From: Bin87 sp965204395
GTDB lineage: Bacteria; Chloroflexota; Dehalococcoidia; Lucifugimonadales; UBA3495
Assembly (NCBI GenBank): GCA_965204395.1
Contig: OZ241987.1
Coordinates: 496,001 to 560,000, forward strand
Reading direction: 5' to 3'
Length of the DNA stretch: 64,000 bases
Below, piece after piece: positions 16,140-24,789 of this stretch. A model generated the notes under the pieces. That model made no database searches. It was not told where the DNA came from and was given only the letters and a program-made list of their open reading frames with translations. How positions within the stretch are numbered: position 1 is the first letter of the stretch; every line of letters starts with the position of its first letter. A program made the position numbers and the translations under genes.

Positions 16140-18707
16140 ATGCCTTCCGATCTCAATAACCGCCCTGCTCCCTTCCGCATAAGGCCGTGGCTGACGGTGT
16201 TGGCCGGCTTCGTCCTGGCGGCCACCGCCCTAGCCATTTCGGCCATCTCCGAAAACCACGCGGCAGCGTCAACCGTGGGCCAGTCCCAGCCGGCCGACTG
16301 CGCCATCCTCGTCATCGACCAGGATGACGATTACACCCCCGGCGGTCGGGTTGACCTCGAGCTAACCTTTACCGACGCCAACGGCGACCGCGACTGTACC
16401 CCCGGCCTGCCAACTGACGAAATCACAATCGAGCTTCCTGAGGAGCTCAACTTGCCTGACCGTTATGACCGGGACGATATCGTGCTCCGCGCCGGCTCGC
16501 GCTACCAGCCCAACTGGGTGGACATTTATCATGGCGACGGAGAGCCGCACCAAATCCGATTGCCCGGTTGCGTGGAGTGGGAATTCTACGACACTCGCGC
16601 CGATTGCGCTGAGGTCAACCTGGCCGCCGTTCGTATCAGTCTGAACGGCCTCCGCCTTCCCGACCATCCTCCGCCGGAAGACGAAACCTACACCGTATCC
16701 GTCCAGTGGGATAGCGGCGAAAAGCTGACTCGCTCGCTGCGCGTTGATCCCACCCTCCTGGTTGACGACGATGATGAAACCGTCAACTACGGCGAAACCG
16801 TCACCTTCACCGGCGTCGGCTTCACCAGGGGCGTCACGGCCAATCTGTTTGCCAATCAGCAGGGCGGATCCAGTGATTGCAGCGCCAGCGATGTCGGCGA
16901 CTGGCGCGAAATCGCCTCCTCCGTCGTAGGTTCCGACTCCCGTTTTACCTCCGAAGTGCTCATCGACACTTCAAAGTTCCGCCGCGCCGGTAAATACCAG
17001 CTCTGCGTGCGCGACGGCGCCGCCCGCAGTCTCGCCAGATCCATCAGCATCACCGTCGCCGCCGGACTCATCATCTCGGGTTCCGGCTCCATCAGCCCCG
17101 GTGAAGAAGTCAGGCTGCGCATCGTGGGCGGCAATCCGGGCATCCGCACCGTTTACGTTGCCGGACGCACCGCCCAATGGCGCACTTCATCCGATAACCT
17201 GTTCGTCACTCTGCCGTCCTCACAATCCGGGACCGTAACCATCCGCGCCGAGTTCCATGATGGGCGCAGCGCCACCACCAACATCACCATCTCCGACGCC
17301 GAGCTTGACTTCACCGTCGTCGGCAATGGTGTGGGCCTGGGCCAAACGTTGCTGGTATCCGCGCGGCAACTGGCCGGCTCCGAAGTCTGCCGGGCGCGCC
17401 TGGACGGTGTTGAGGTTGCCCTGCTTGACGATTCCCGCGACCGCGCCGATTGCGTCCCAATCCGCAGCGGCGGCCGCTTCAACGCTACCATCCTGCTGGC
17501 AGACCCCAATGGCGAAATTTCCCGCGAACTTATCGACAAGGTTATCGACCTCGATGACGGCGACCGTCTTGAACTGGAAATCACCGACGATGAAGGCGTC
17601 AAAGCCACCGCCGACGTCCCCATCGCCGTCCCTCGCATCATCCTGGATTCTGACCGCAGCGTCATCAACCGGGGCGAACCCATCGTAATACGCGGGGAAA
17701 ATTTCCCGCCGGAGACCCCCGACTACTACCACCCCCCACAGGTCAGAATTACCGTCAACGGACGCCGCGCCGGCAGCGTCTATCCTTCCTCAGATGGGCG
17801 GTGGCGGTACGAATTCGACCGTACCAACGCCCTCGAACCCGGCCAGCGCATCCGCCTGGAAGTCTATATCGACAACTACCGCCTCAGGGAACTTACCGCC
17901 GACCTCGACATCCGGGCCGCCTCCGTGGGCCTGGCGGTTGCCCCCTCGGTCGTGCGCATCAACACTCCCGTCACCGTGATCGTGACCGGCCTGGACCGCT
18001 ATATCGGCGGCTACGGAATCCGCATCCGCAATGGCCCCTTCTTCACTTTCAACGGAGCAAGCACTTTCAATTCCAACCGCGACGGCGCTTTTACTGCGCA
18101 CACCACTTTCCCGGATTTCGAACCCGACTCCTTCAGCGCCGGCGAAGCCATCGTGTATTTGGAGTTGTATCAGGGACCCAACCGTGTCCCGGGGATTTAC
18201 TCCACCGTAACCATGCTGCCCGGGCTGCAACCCACTCCTACCCCAATTCCAACTCAAACGCCTCTGCCCACTCCAACACCTACGCCCACCCCGGTTCCCA
18301 CGGCTACACCCATACCTACCGCTACCCCGGTCCCTACTCCTACCCCAACGCCCAGTCCTACGCCGACGCCAACTCAAACCCCGACGCCGACCCCAACAGC
18401 GACTCCGGTTCCCACCGACACGCCCGTACCGCCGGCAACCATCGACCGGGACGCCATCGTTAGCGCCGTCATGGCCGCCATCGCCACCCCTACCCCCGAC
18501 CCCGCCACCGGCGGCTCCGTTGACGGGGCTGGCGGTTTCATTGATCCCGACCCCACGCTTTTGTTGATCCTGCTGATCGCCGTCAGCGTCATCGCGTTGG
18601 CCGCCATCATCGCCGCCGTTCTCCTGTTGCTGGCCAACCGCCGAGCCGCCCAACAAGAAACGCCGGAAGCCGAGGAAGAAAACCCCGATAACACAGCCGC
18701 CGAATAA
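16140..18707 (+). CDS. Large surface protein with Ig-like repeats, Thr-Pro stalk and C-terminal membrane anchor
   Basis: 855 residues. An N-terminal hydrophobic segment (about 17-38) is followed by an extracellular region with about five Ig/IPT-like modules starting near 202, 307, 386, 496 and 593; each opens with a strand and a GE(T/E/P)V or GQTL turn (for example VNYGETVTFTGVGF, INRGEPIVIRGENF). Residues 697-763 are a Thr/Pro dipeptide stalk of the kind seen in cell-surface proteins, and 805-833 is a single membrane helix with an acidic cytosolic tail. Probable adhesin or envelope structural protein; ligand unknown. It converges with the MFS gene at 18718, 10 bases away. Confidence 0.85.
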   Translation: MPSDLNNRPAPFRIRPWLTVLAGFVLAATALAISAISENHAAASTVGQSQPADCAILVIDQDDDYTPGGRVDLELTFTDANGDRDCTPGLPTDEITIELPEELNLPDRYDRDDIVLRAGSRYQPNWVDIYHGDGEPHQIRLPGCVEWEFYDTRADCAEVNLAAVRISLNGLRLPDHPPPEDETYTVSVQWDSGEKLTRSLRVDPTLLVDDDDETVNYGETVTFTGVGFTRGVTANLFANQQGGSSDCSASDVGDWREIASSVVGSDSRFTSEVLIDTSKFRRAGKYQLCVRDGAARSLARSISITVAAGLIISGSGSISPGEEVRLRIVGGNPGIRTVYVAGRTAQWRTSSDNLFVTLPSSQSGTVTIRAEFHDGRSATTNITISDAELDFTVVGNGVGLGQTLLVSARQLAGSEVCRARLDGVEVALLDDSRDRADCVPIRSGGRFNATILLADPNGEISRELIDKVIDLDDGDRLELEITDDEGVKATADVPIAVPRIILDSDRSVINRGEPIVIRGENFPPETPDYYHPPQVRITVNGRRAGSVYPSSDGRWRYEFDRTNALEPGQRIRLEVYIDNYRLRELTADLDIRAASVGLAVAPSVVRINTPVTVIVTGLDRYIGGYGIRIRNGPFFTFNGASTFNSNRDGAFTAHTTFPDFEPDSFSAGEAIVYLELYQGPNRVPGIYSTVTMLPGLQPTPTPIPTQTPLPTPTPTPTPVPTATPIPTATPVPTPTPTPSPTPTPTQTPTPTPTATPVPTDTPVPPATIDRDAIVSAVMAAIATPTPDPATGGSVDGAGGFIDPDPTLLLILLIAVSVIALAAIIAAVLLLLANRRAAQQETPEAEEENPDNTAAE

Positions 18708-18717
18708 TCCGATTAGA

Positions 18718-20001
18718 CTATCCCCGCCACGACCGGTAGGTCTCCCGCACGAAAATCATCAGACCCAACGCCGACGCCGCCAATATCGCCGCGTCAACCC
18801 AGAGCGACCATGAAAAGCCAGCCACGTCCGCGATCGCGCCCAGAGCCAGCGCCCCGATGATCGTACCGACGCCTCCAAACGTTCGCAGCAGTCCGATGGT
18901 CACGCCCTCCATTCCGGGCGGCGCGATATCCGCAAAAAACACCGTGCCGGCCGGACTCCCCAAACCCTCGCCCAGTCCCAGCAGCACCCCCGACAGCAGC
19001 AGTTGCCACAGGTTGCCGGCCCAGATGAACGCCGCGATGCCCAGGCAGATCAGCGCGATGGACGGGATGATCGGCGTCTTGCGTCCGAACCGGTCCGAAA
19101 GGTAGCCCGACGCCAGCGTCGTGAAAAACTGCGGGAAGTGCGTAACGCTGATCCACAACCCCAGATCCCCCGGCTCAAAGCCCTTCTCGCGCCCGAACAG
19201 CGGCATCACGCTGAACCGCGCCCCCTGTCGGTTCGCCACGATCATCAGCGCGAACATCCCCACGAAAATGAAAGCAGGGCTCAGCATCAACCGCCACAAC
19301 GCGCCTCGCTGTCTTCCCTGCTCAACTGCCTCGCCCTCATCAACAGCGGAGGCTCGGGTCGGTGGCGTGCCCTCGGGCCGTCGCCTACCTTCTCGCCTTG
19401 TTTCCGCCTCTTCCCGCCAGCGTGATTCCGGCAGCGCAAAAACGATCACGCCCAGCGAAACCGCCATCAGCGCCGCCTGCGCGTACAGCGGCACCCGCAA
19501 CCCGAATATGTCCCCCAGGTAGCCACCCAGCAGCGGCCCCAGTATCTGCCCCGCCAGGATGCTCAACTCCTGCAGACTCAGCAACCGTCCCCGCGTCGCC
19601 GGCGTCGCTTCGTCCCGCAGGTAGATCGTCGCCACGGTCAGGAAAATGCTGCCCCCGAATCCCGACACAAACCGCCAACCCGTCAGCCACACGTAGCTGA
19701 ACGACACTGACACCATCAACGCGCCCAGGACGTTGATCGCCGCGCCCAGGCCCAGCACGCTCTTGCGGCCCAATCGCTGCGCCAGGTATCCGGCCGGCAC
19801 GCTGGTAACCAACCTGCCGAACCCGAACAATCCGATGGTTATCCCGATCTCAGCCGCGCTGACCCCGTACTCTTTCTCCAGGAACAGCGGCAATACCGGC
19901 GCAATCGCTCCTAGGCCAAAACTGTTCAGCGCCACCGCCACACAAAGAATCGATACGCCCCGATACCGATTTCGCAGCGACTCCCGTATGCCGCCCCTCA
20001 C
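18718..20001 (-). CDS. MFS transporter (multidrug-resistance type)
   Basis: 427 residues, 12 membrane segments with a long charged central loop (about 195-235). The motif GYLAQRLGRKSVLG and the second-half GYLSDRFGRKTP place it in MFS; LRDEATPATRGRLLSLQELS is typical of drug/efflux carriers. Substrate unknown. Confidence 0.87.
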   Translation of the reverse strand: MRGGIRESLRNRYRGVSILCVAVALNSFGLGAIAPVLPLFLEKEYGVSAAEIGITIGLFGFGRLVTSVPAGYLAQRLGRKSVLGLGAAINVLGALMVSVSFSYVWLTGWRFVSGFGGSIFLTVATIYLRDEATPATRGRLLSLQELSILAGQILGPLLGGYLGDIFGLRVPLYAQAALMAVSLGVIVFALPESRWREEAETRREGRRRPEGTPPTRASAVDEGEAVEQGRQRGALWRLMLSPAFIFVGMFALMIVANRQGARFSVMPLFGREKGFEPGDLGLWISVTHFPQFFTTLASGYLSDRFGRKTPIIPSIALICLGIAAFIWAGNLWQLLLSGVLLGLGEGLGSPAGTVFFADIAPPGMEGVTIGLLRTFGGVGTIIGALALGAIADVAGFSWSLWVDAAILAASALGLMIFVRETYRSWRG

Positions 20002-20040
20002 TGATTCCGCCCGACAGCGTGGACACCGTTCACAAAAAAG

Positions 20041-20073
20041 TCCCTCTCCCCTGGCGGAGAGGGCTGGGGTGCG
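20041..20073. repeat. Family D repeat
   Basis: CCCTCTCCC with a paired GGAGAGGG followed by CTGGGGTG, in the 155-base gap between the MFS and DUF951 genes. Confidence 0.75.
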
Positions 20074-20156
20074 GCACGCCCGGCATTAGCGGAAGGCAGC
20101 GTGTCGTTACAACGGCACATAGCGCCTGATGTCCCGGCCCGTTCTATCCGGCATCC

Positions 20157-20384
20157 TTAAGAACCGTCGCCGGTCGCGTCAGGGTCCGCCCTCACGATCT
20201 CCCGGATTCTGCGGTCAATCCGGAACCGGGGAATCATTATGTGATGGTCGCACGTCTGGCACCGCAACCCGATGTCTCCACCCACCCGGTTCACCAGCCA
20301 GTGAAACCCGCCGCACGGATGCCGTTTCTTGAGCCGGACGATGTCCCCCGGCCGCAGGTCCGCGGCTCTAGGTGGCCTGGTCAT
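20157..20384 (-). CDS. DUF951 family protein
   Basis: 75 residues from ATG 20384, whose ATGA overlaps the stop codon of pyrF. DLRPGDIVRLKKRHPCGGF, then GGDIGLRCQTCDHHIMIPR match DUF951, including the conserved Cys in HPCGG and CxxC that may bind a metal. Function unknown; possibly nucleic-acid binding. Translationally coupled to pyrF. Confidence 0.88.
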   Translation of the reverse strand: MTRPPRAADLRPGDIVRLKKRHPCGGFHWLVNRVGGDIGLRCQTCDHHIMIPRFRIDRRIREIVRADPDATGDGS

Positions 20385-21274
20385 GTTCCCTCTCCGCCTC
20401 TGGCCGACCATCCCAGTCCCATCGCATCCAGCGTGTCGTTGATGCCGTCCCGCAACTCGGCGGCGGCTTTTCGCGCGGCCTCCGCAAAATCCGGCCCGCT
20501 CGACGCGTAGATAATCCCCCGTCCGGAGTTTATGATCGCCAGCCGTCCCCCAGCGTCAACACCATTCCGCACGCTGGCCTCCAGGTCACCGCCCTGCGCG
20601 CCCACGCCCGGTATCAAGATCGGCGCCTCCGGACACACTTGACGCACCGCTGCCAACTGCTCAGGAGCCGTCGCCCCCACTACCAGGCCCAGATTCCCAC
20701 CCGTCGAAATTTCCGCCAAACTCCGCGCCAGTCGCATGTAAACGGGCTCCCCGCCGTCAACCGCCAGATCCTGCAGGTCTCCGGCCCCCGGATTCGAGCC
20801 CCTACACCACACGAGAATGCCGCCGTTGCCACGCTCCAGCCAAGGCTCAATGGTATCCATACCACCCCACGGATTCACCGTAACCGCGTCAAATCCCCAC
20901 ACGTCAAACATCGCCGTCGCATACGCCTCAACCGTGTTGCCGATGTCCCCACGCTTGGCGTCAATGATGATCACGCTATCCGGAGACACATCCTGAATGT
21001 GCAAAACCGTTGCCTCCAAGGCCCGCAACCCCGGCAATCCCAGCGCCTCATAAAATGCGATATTCGGCTTGTACGCGCAAACCAAATCGGCCGTGGCGTC
21101 CACAATCGCCCGATTGAACTCCACCACCGCCCGCTCATCATCCCGGCCCTGCTCATGGTGAGCCTGTCGAACCACCCGCTCGGGCATCCGCTCTAGGTCA
21201 ACGTCCAGTCCAACGCACACCAGACTTTGCGCCGACTCGCTCGCCGCCAGCAACCTGTCCGAAAAACTCGTCAT
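20381..21274 (-). CDS. pyrF: Orotidine 5'-phosphate decarboxylase (type 2)
   Basis: 297 residues. Converts OMP to UMP in pyrimidine synthesis. CVGLDVDLERMP opens the barrel, K107 and D110 in DAKRGDIGNT are the catalytic pair, and VNPWGGMDTIEP and IPGVGAQGGD are family motifs. Residues 34-42 (VVRQAHHEQ) are encoded by a family C palindromic repeat lying in frame in the loop before VEFNRAIVDAT; the rest looks intact, so the insertion is probably tolerated. No other pyr genes are nearby. Confidence 0.95.
   Translation of the reverse strand: MTSFSDRLLAASESAQSLVCVGLDVDLERMPERVVRQAHHEQGRDDERAVVEFNRAIVDATADLVCAYKPNIAFYEALGLPGLRALEATVLHIQDVSPDSVIIIDAKRGDIGNTVEAYATAMFDVWGFDAVTVNPWGGMDTIEPWLERGNGGILVWCRGSNPGAGDLQDLAVDGGEPVYMRLARSLAEISTGGNLGLVVGATAPEQLAAVRQVCPEAPILIPGVGAQGGDLEASVRNGVDAGGRLAIINSGRGIIYASSGPDFAEAARKAAAELRDGINDTLDAMGLGWSARGGEGT
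21151..21174. repeat. Family C repeat inside pyrF
   Basis: GCTCATGGTGAGCCTGTCGA plus ACCA, in frame with the minus-strand gene, encoding VVRQAHHEQ. The same sequence family is intergenic at 29584 and 30635. Confidence 0.85.
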
Positions 21275-21320
21275 GCCAAACTCGAACCGAAAAAATGACG
21301 CGGCATCATATCAACCAGAA

Positions 21321-21350
21321 ATCCTGTCCATCCTGTGTATCCATGAAAAA
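21321..21350 (+). repeat. Family B repeat
   Basis: ATCCTGTCCATCCTGTGTAT followed by CCATGAAAAA, just past the 3' end of the VOC gene. Confidence 0.75.
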
Positions 21351-21358
21351 CGTAACCC

Positions 21359-21715
21359 CTACCCCAACGGTCTCGCAAAACTGACCTCATGCCCGTCCGG
21401 GTCGGTGATGTGGTAGTACCGTTCCCTCCAGGTCGCGTCCGCCGGTTCGCCGTCCGGCGAATATCCGGCATCCACCATCCGCCGGTGATGCGCGTCCACG
21501 TCGTCCACGTACAGGATGCAGCGACCCCACCAGCGCACGTCAGCATCCTCCGCGAGGATCAGGTTCAAATATCCGCCGCCCACGCTCAGCGACGTAAAGG
21601 ACGCGCTGGGCCCTCCATAGAGGATCGGTATACCCGCCCCGTCGTGATAAAACGCCACCGACTTGGCCATGTCTCGCACCGCCAGCGTGATCGCGCTGAT
21701 GCTCTGCACCGTCAT
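21359..21715 (-). CDS. VOC family protein (glyoxalase/dioxygenase fold)
   Basis: 118 residues, a single vicinal-oxygen-chelate module pair: ITLAVRDMAKSVAFYHDGAG at the start, CILYVDDVDAHHRRMVDAGY in the middle and YYHITDPDGHEVSFARPL at the end with the metal-ligand Glu. Substrate cannot be named; members range from glyoxalases to resistance proteins. Confidence 0.88.
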   Translation of the reverse strand: MTVQSISAITLAVRDMAKSVAFYHDGAGIPILYGGPSASFTSLSVGGGYLNLILAEDADVRWWGRCILYVDDVDAHHRRMVDAGYSPDGEPADATWRERYYHITDPDGHEVSFARPLG

Positions 21716-21750
21716 ATCGACTCAATCCCTCAATCTTGCGAAACCATATA

Positions 21751-21779
21751 ATCCTATCTATCCTGTCTATCGATGTAAG
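21751..21779 (+). repeat. Family B repeat (diverged)
   Basis: ATCCTATCTATCCTGTCTAT then CGATGTAAG, between the divergent VOC and larE genes; larE starts 21 bases later. Confidence 0.65.
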
Positions 21780-21800
21780 ATAACGGACACGCGGGATATT

Positions 21801-22628
21801 ATGACACACCCCTCTGCTTCACCAATCGGCAATCCCCCCGACTGCCTGCCGCGATTGGAGTCCATCCTCCGCGACATGGACTCTGTCATCGTCGCCTGCT
21901 CCGGCGGCGTGGACAGTACCCTCCTGGCGGTGGCCGCCCAACGCGCGCTGGGTAGCCGCGCTTTGGCAGTCACCGCCTTCTCCCCAGCGCTCGCCGCCCG
22001 CGACCTCGCCGACGCCGAATTAATCGCCAGCCAGTTCAACCTCAACCACCGCATCATCAACACCGACGAACTGCAACGCGAGGGTTACGTCGCCAACTCC
22101 CCCCAGCGCTGCTATTTCTGCAAGACCGAGCTCTACGACCAACTCGGCGCGCTCGCCACAGCGGAGGGCTACGCGTGGATCGCCAACGGTGCCAACATCG
22201 ACGACCTCGGCGATTACCGACCCGGCATGACCGCCGCCGCCGAGCACAACATCCGCAGCCCCATGGTCGAAGCCGAAATGGACAAGGCCCAGGTCCGCGC
22301 CGCCGCCAAATGGCTCGGCGTGCCTCTGTGGGACAAGCCGGCCCAACCCTGCCTCTCGTCCCGCATCCCCTACGGCACGCCGGTAACCGTAGAGTCCCTC
22401 CGCCGCATCGAGGCCGCCGAGGACATCCTGCGCGATCTCGGCCTCCGCGAAGTCCGCGCCCGCCACCACGACAAACTCTGCCGCATCGAGGTCGCCGCCG
22501 ACCAGATGGAACTAGCCTTTGCCCACCGCGACGAAATCGCCGCCCGCCTCAAAGCCCTCGGCTACCTCTGGGTCTCCCTGGACCTCAACCCCCTGCGCTC
22601 CGGCAGCCTCAACGACGTCCTGAAATAG
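21801..22628 (+). CDS. larE: ATP-dependent sulfur transferase LarE (nickel-pincer nucleotide synthesis)
   Basis: 275 residues from ATG 21801. LarE adenylates and thiolates the carboxylates of the pyridinium precursor of the NPN cofactor. The PP-loop is SGGVDST (34-40). C184 in QPCLSSRIPYGTPV aligns with the sacrificial cysteine region; an additional CYFC pair (C104, C107) is present, the arrangement of the three-cysteine subtype reported to hold an Fe-S cluster. larC is 103 bases downstream; larA and larB are not in the window. Confidence 0.92.
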   Translation: MTHPSASPIGNPPDCLPRLESILRDMDSVIVACSGGVDSTLLAVAAQRALGSRALAVTAFSPALAARDLADAELIASQFNLNHRIINTDELQREGYVANSPQRCYFCKTELYDQLGALATAEGYAWIANGANIDDLGDYRPGMTAAAEHNIRSPMVEAEMDKAQVRAAAKWLGVPLWDKPAQPCLSSRIPYGTPVTVESLRRIEAAEDILRDLGLREVRARHHDKLCRIEVAADQMELAFAHRDEIAARLKALGYLWVSLDLNPLRSGSLNDVLK

Positions 22629-22689
22629 CCCCGTCAGTCCCGCATCCCACCCCGGCATTCCGGCGAAAGCTGGAATCCAGTCGTACCTA

Positions 22690-22720
22690 ATCCTGTAAAT
22701 CCCGTTCATCCATGTAAAAA
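22690..22720 (+). repeat. Family B repeat
   Basis: ATCCTGTAAATCCCGTTCAT followed by CCATGTAAAAA, between larE and larC and 11 bases before the larC ATG. Confidence 0.8.
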
Positions 22721-22731
22721 GCCCGTACTCC

Positions 22732-24039
22732 ATGAAAACTGCCTACATCCAATCCGTCGGCGGCGCCAGCGGCGACATGCTCCTCGCCGCCATCCTCGAT
22801 GCCGGCCTCCCACTCGACGCCATCCATGAGGCCATCGCAGCCCTCAAAATCCCCGGCGTCAACATCACTGCCACCGACGAAATCCGCTGCGAAGTTCGCG
22901 GCTCACGCGCTCTGATCGACACCTCCGAATCCCCGCGCTACTCCCCCCAGCAGATGCTCGACGCCGTAGCCAACGCAACCGCCCTGTCTGACCAAACCCG
23001 CACCGGTGCTACGGCCGTCCTCAAGTCCCTTTTCGCCGCCGAAGCCCGAGTCCACGGCAACGACCCGGATGAAATCCACCTCCACGAACTCGGCACCGCC
23101 GACACCCTCGTTGACGTAGTAGGAGTAGTCCACGGCCTCGAACAACTCGGCATTCAGCGCATCCACGCATCTCCCCTGGTCCTCGGCGAAGCCACCGGCC
23201 CGCGCCGTCCCAACGGCTACAGCAACCCCGCGCCGGCCACCCTGGAAATCATCGCGGCGGCAAAGGCCCCCGTCGCGCCCGAGCGGCCCTTCCACGCCAA
23301 CGTCGGCGAACTCACCACGCCCACGGGCGCGGCCCTCATCACCACCCTCGCCGACGAATACCGCCAACCCGCCATGACCCTCCACCGCATCGGAGTAGGC
23401 GCCGGCGGCAAAAACCCCGCAGCCTTCCCCAACGTCATCCGCCTCTGGCTCGGCGTAGTCGCCCCCACCGTACCCCCGCCGGTGGCCGTTCCAGCCGAAC
23501 CTCACCCATCCGCTCATGGTGAGCCCGTCGAGCCACGGGCGGGAGCCAACCAACCACCTCCAAACCTCGAAACCGTCCGCGCCGCCGCCCTCGAAGCCTA
23601 TCGCCAACAGACGGCAAGCGACGCGTCCCCGGCATCCGACCCCAACACCCCCTTCGCCCGCTGGCAGGACAACATCATCATCCTCGAAACCAACATCGAC
23701 AACGCCACCGGCGAGCAGCTCGGATTCGCCATGGACCAACTCTTCGCCGCCGGCGCCCTCGACGTCTGGCACACCCCCATTCACATGAAAAAGAACCGCC
23801 CCGCCATTCTGCTCTCCGCCCTGGGCCCGGCCGAACTAGAAACCCAGCTCGCCGAGTGCATCCTCCGACACACGCCAACTTTGGGCGTCCGAGTCCGACC
23901 CGTTGGCCGCTACGTAGCCCACCGCGACACCATAACCGTCCAAACCCAATACGGCCCCATCGGCCTAAAACGCAAATGGCTATCCGGCCAAATAGTAAGC
24001 ATCTCCCCCGAACACGACGACCTAACCGCCGCCCAGTAG
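22732..24039 (+). CDS. larC: Nickel insertion protein LarC (NPN cofactor)
   Basis: 435 residues. CTP-dependent cyclometallase that inserts nickel into the pincer nucleotide. SVGGASGDMLLAAILDAG opens the protein, followed by IHLHELGTADTLVDVVGV and a C-terminal domain with METNIDN-like ETNIDNATGEQLGFAMDQLF. Residues 261-272 (AHGEPVEPRAGA) in the Pro-rich linker between the two domains are encoded by a family C palindromic repeat in frame. Some LarC proteins need a ribosomal frameshift between these domains; here the gene is one continuous frame. Confidence 0.93.
   Translation: MKTAYIQSVGGASGDMLLAAILDAGLPLDAIHEAIAALKIPGVNITATDEIRCEVRGSRALIDTSESPRYSPQQMLDAVANATALSDQTRTGATAVLKSLFAAEARVHGNDPDEIHLHELGTADTLVDVVGVVHGLEQLGIQRIHASPLVLGEATGPRRPNGYSNPAPATLEIIAAAKAPVAPERPFHANVGELTTPTGAALITTLADEYRQPAMTLHRIGVGAGGKNPAAFPNVIRLWLGVVAPTVPPPVAVPAEPHPSAHGEPVEPRAGANQPPPNLETVRAAALEAYRQQTASDASPASDPNTPFARWQDNIIILETNIDNATGEQLGFAMDQLFAAGALDVWHTPIHMKKNRPAILLSALGPAELETQLAECILRHTPTLGVRVRPVGRYVAHRDTITVQTQYGPIGLKRKWLSGQIVSISPEHDDLTAAQ
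23512..23535. repeat. Family C repeat inside larC
   Basis: GCTCATGGTGAGCCCGTCGA plus GCCA, in frame with the gene and encoding AHGEPVEP. It falls in the inter-domain linker. Confidence 0.85.
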
Positions 24040-24046
24040 CGTCCAA

Positions 24047-24787
24047 TCAACTTGCAAAATATCTAGCTTCCTCTGCATACCTGATTAAGCTAGAAAACGG
24101 CACTTTCCTTCGCTTGAAGGGCGCCAATTTGCGCCCTTTTTCACAATGCCAGTTCCGGACTATACTCAAATGGTCGCGTCGCAAACTGTTTATGTCTTCT
24201 CTGTCCAAAGCCAATGCATCGATGGTCCTTTGAACCTTGCAACGCTGCTTGCTGTCTTGGAGATCCGGATGAACCACAGCCCCTCCGGTTTTCAAATCGA
24301 AACCAAAATATTTTTCTGCCGTTGGTTCCCTCGGATTAACGAACCCACCCTGGTCAACCTCTGCCCCGAACCAACCGTCATCTTTCGCTTGATTGCAACG
24401 CCTGCAAACGTACATCAAATTCTGCCATTCAAACATTAAAGCATTATGCGTTTTACGTGGGCGGAAATGATCAACCGTGTTCTGGTTTTGGCCGTTCCTG
24501 TCGTCACAAAGCCGCTCACAATACGCGCAGACGCCCAATATCTTATTTTCGTTTTTGGCATCTGGATGGGGACCATTGAACTGTTCGGCCAATGCCACGA
24601 TAAGTTTGACGTAATCATCCATCCGAGTTGCGCAATCTACTGGCGGAACCGAACGCGAGGGCTCGTTTGAACCCCCGAAGTCCCACACGAAAACGTTCCC
24701 ATTTCGATATTTTCTTTCAAACGCGTTAGTCGGCTGCCCATTCCTGACAAGGAAAGAAGGAGCTTCCACATTAACCACAGAATGCAT
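24047..24787 (-). CDS. ptuB: HNH endonuclease, Septu PtuB-like
   Basis: 246 residues. A zinc-knuckle HNH core: C87-x2-C90, VDHFRP (105-110, catalytic-type His107), N123 and C128-x2-C131-N132-x2-K135, matching the TIGR02646/PtuB type. Starts two bases after the ATPase gene and so is translationally coupled to it. An SMC-like ATPase followed by such an HNH protein is the defining pair of the Septu anti-phage system and of the PtuAB effector of some retrons; no reverse transcriptase is present. The DNA is less GC-rich than larC next to it, which suggests acquisition. It converges with larC, seven bases away. Confidence 0.85.
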   Translation of the reverse strand: MHSVVNVEAPSFLVRNGQPTNAFERKYRNGNVFVWDFGGSNEPSRSVPPVDCATRMDDYVKLIVALAEQFNGPHPDAKNENKILGVCAYCERLCDDRNGQNQNTVDHFRPRKTHNALMFEWQNLMYVCRRCNQAKDDGWFGAEVDQGGFVNPREPTAEKYFGFDLKTGGAVVHPDLQDSKQRCKVQRTIDALALDREDINSLRRDHLSIVRNWHCEKGRKLAPFKRRKVPFSSLIRYAEEARYFAS

Positions 24788-24789
24788 CG

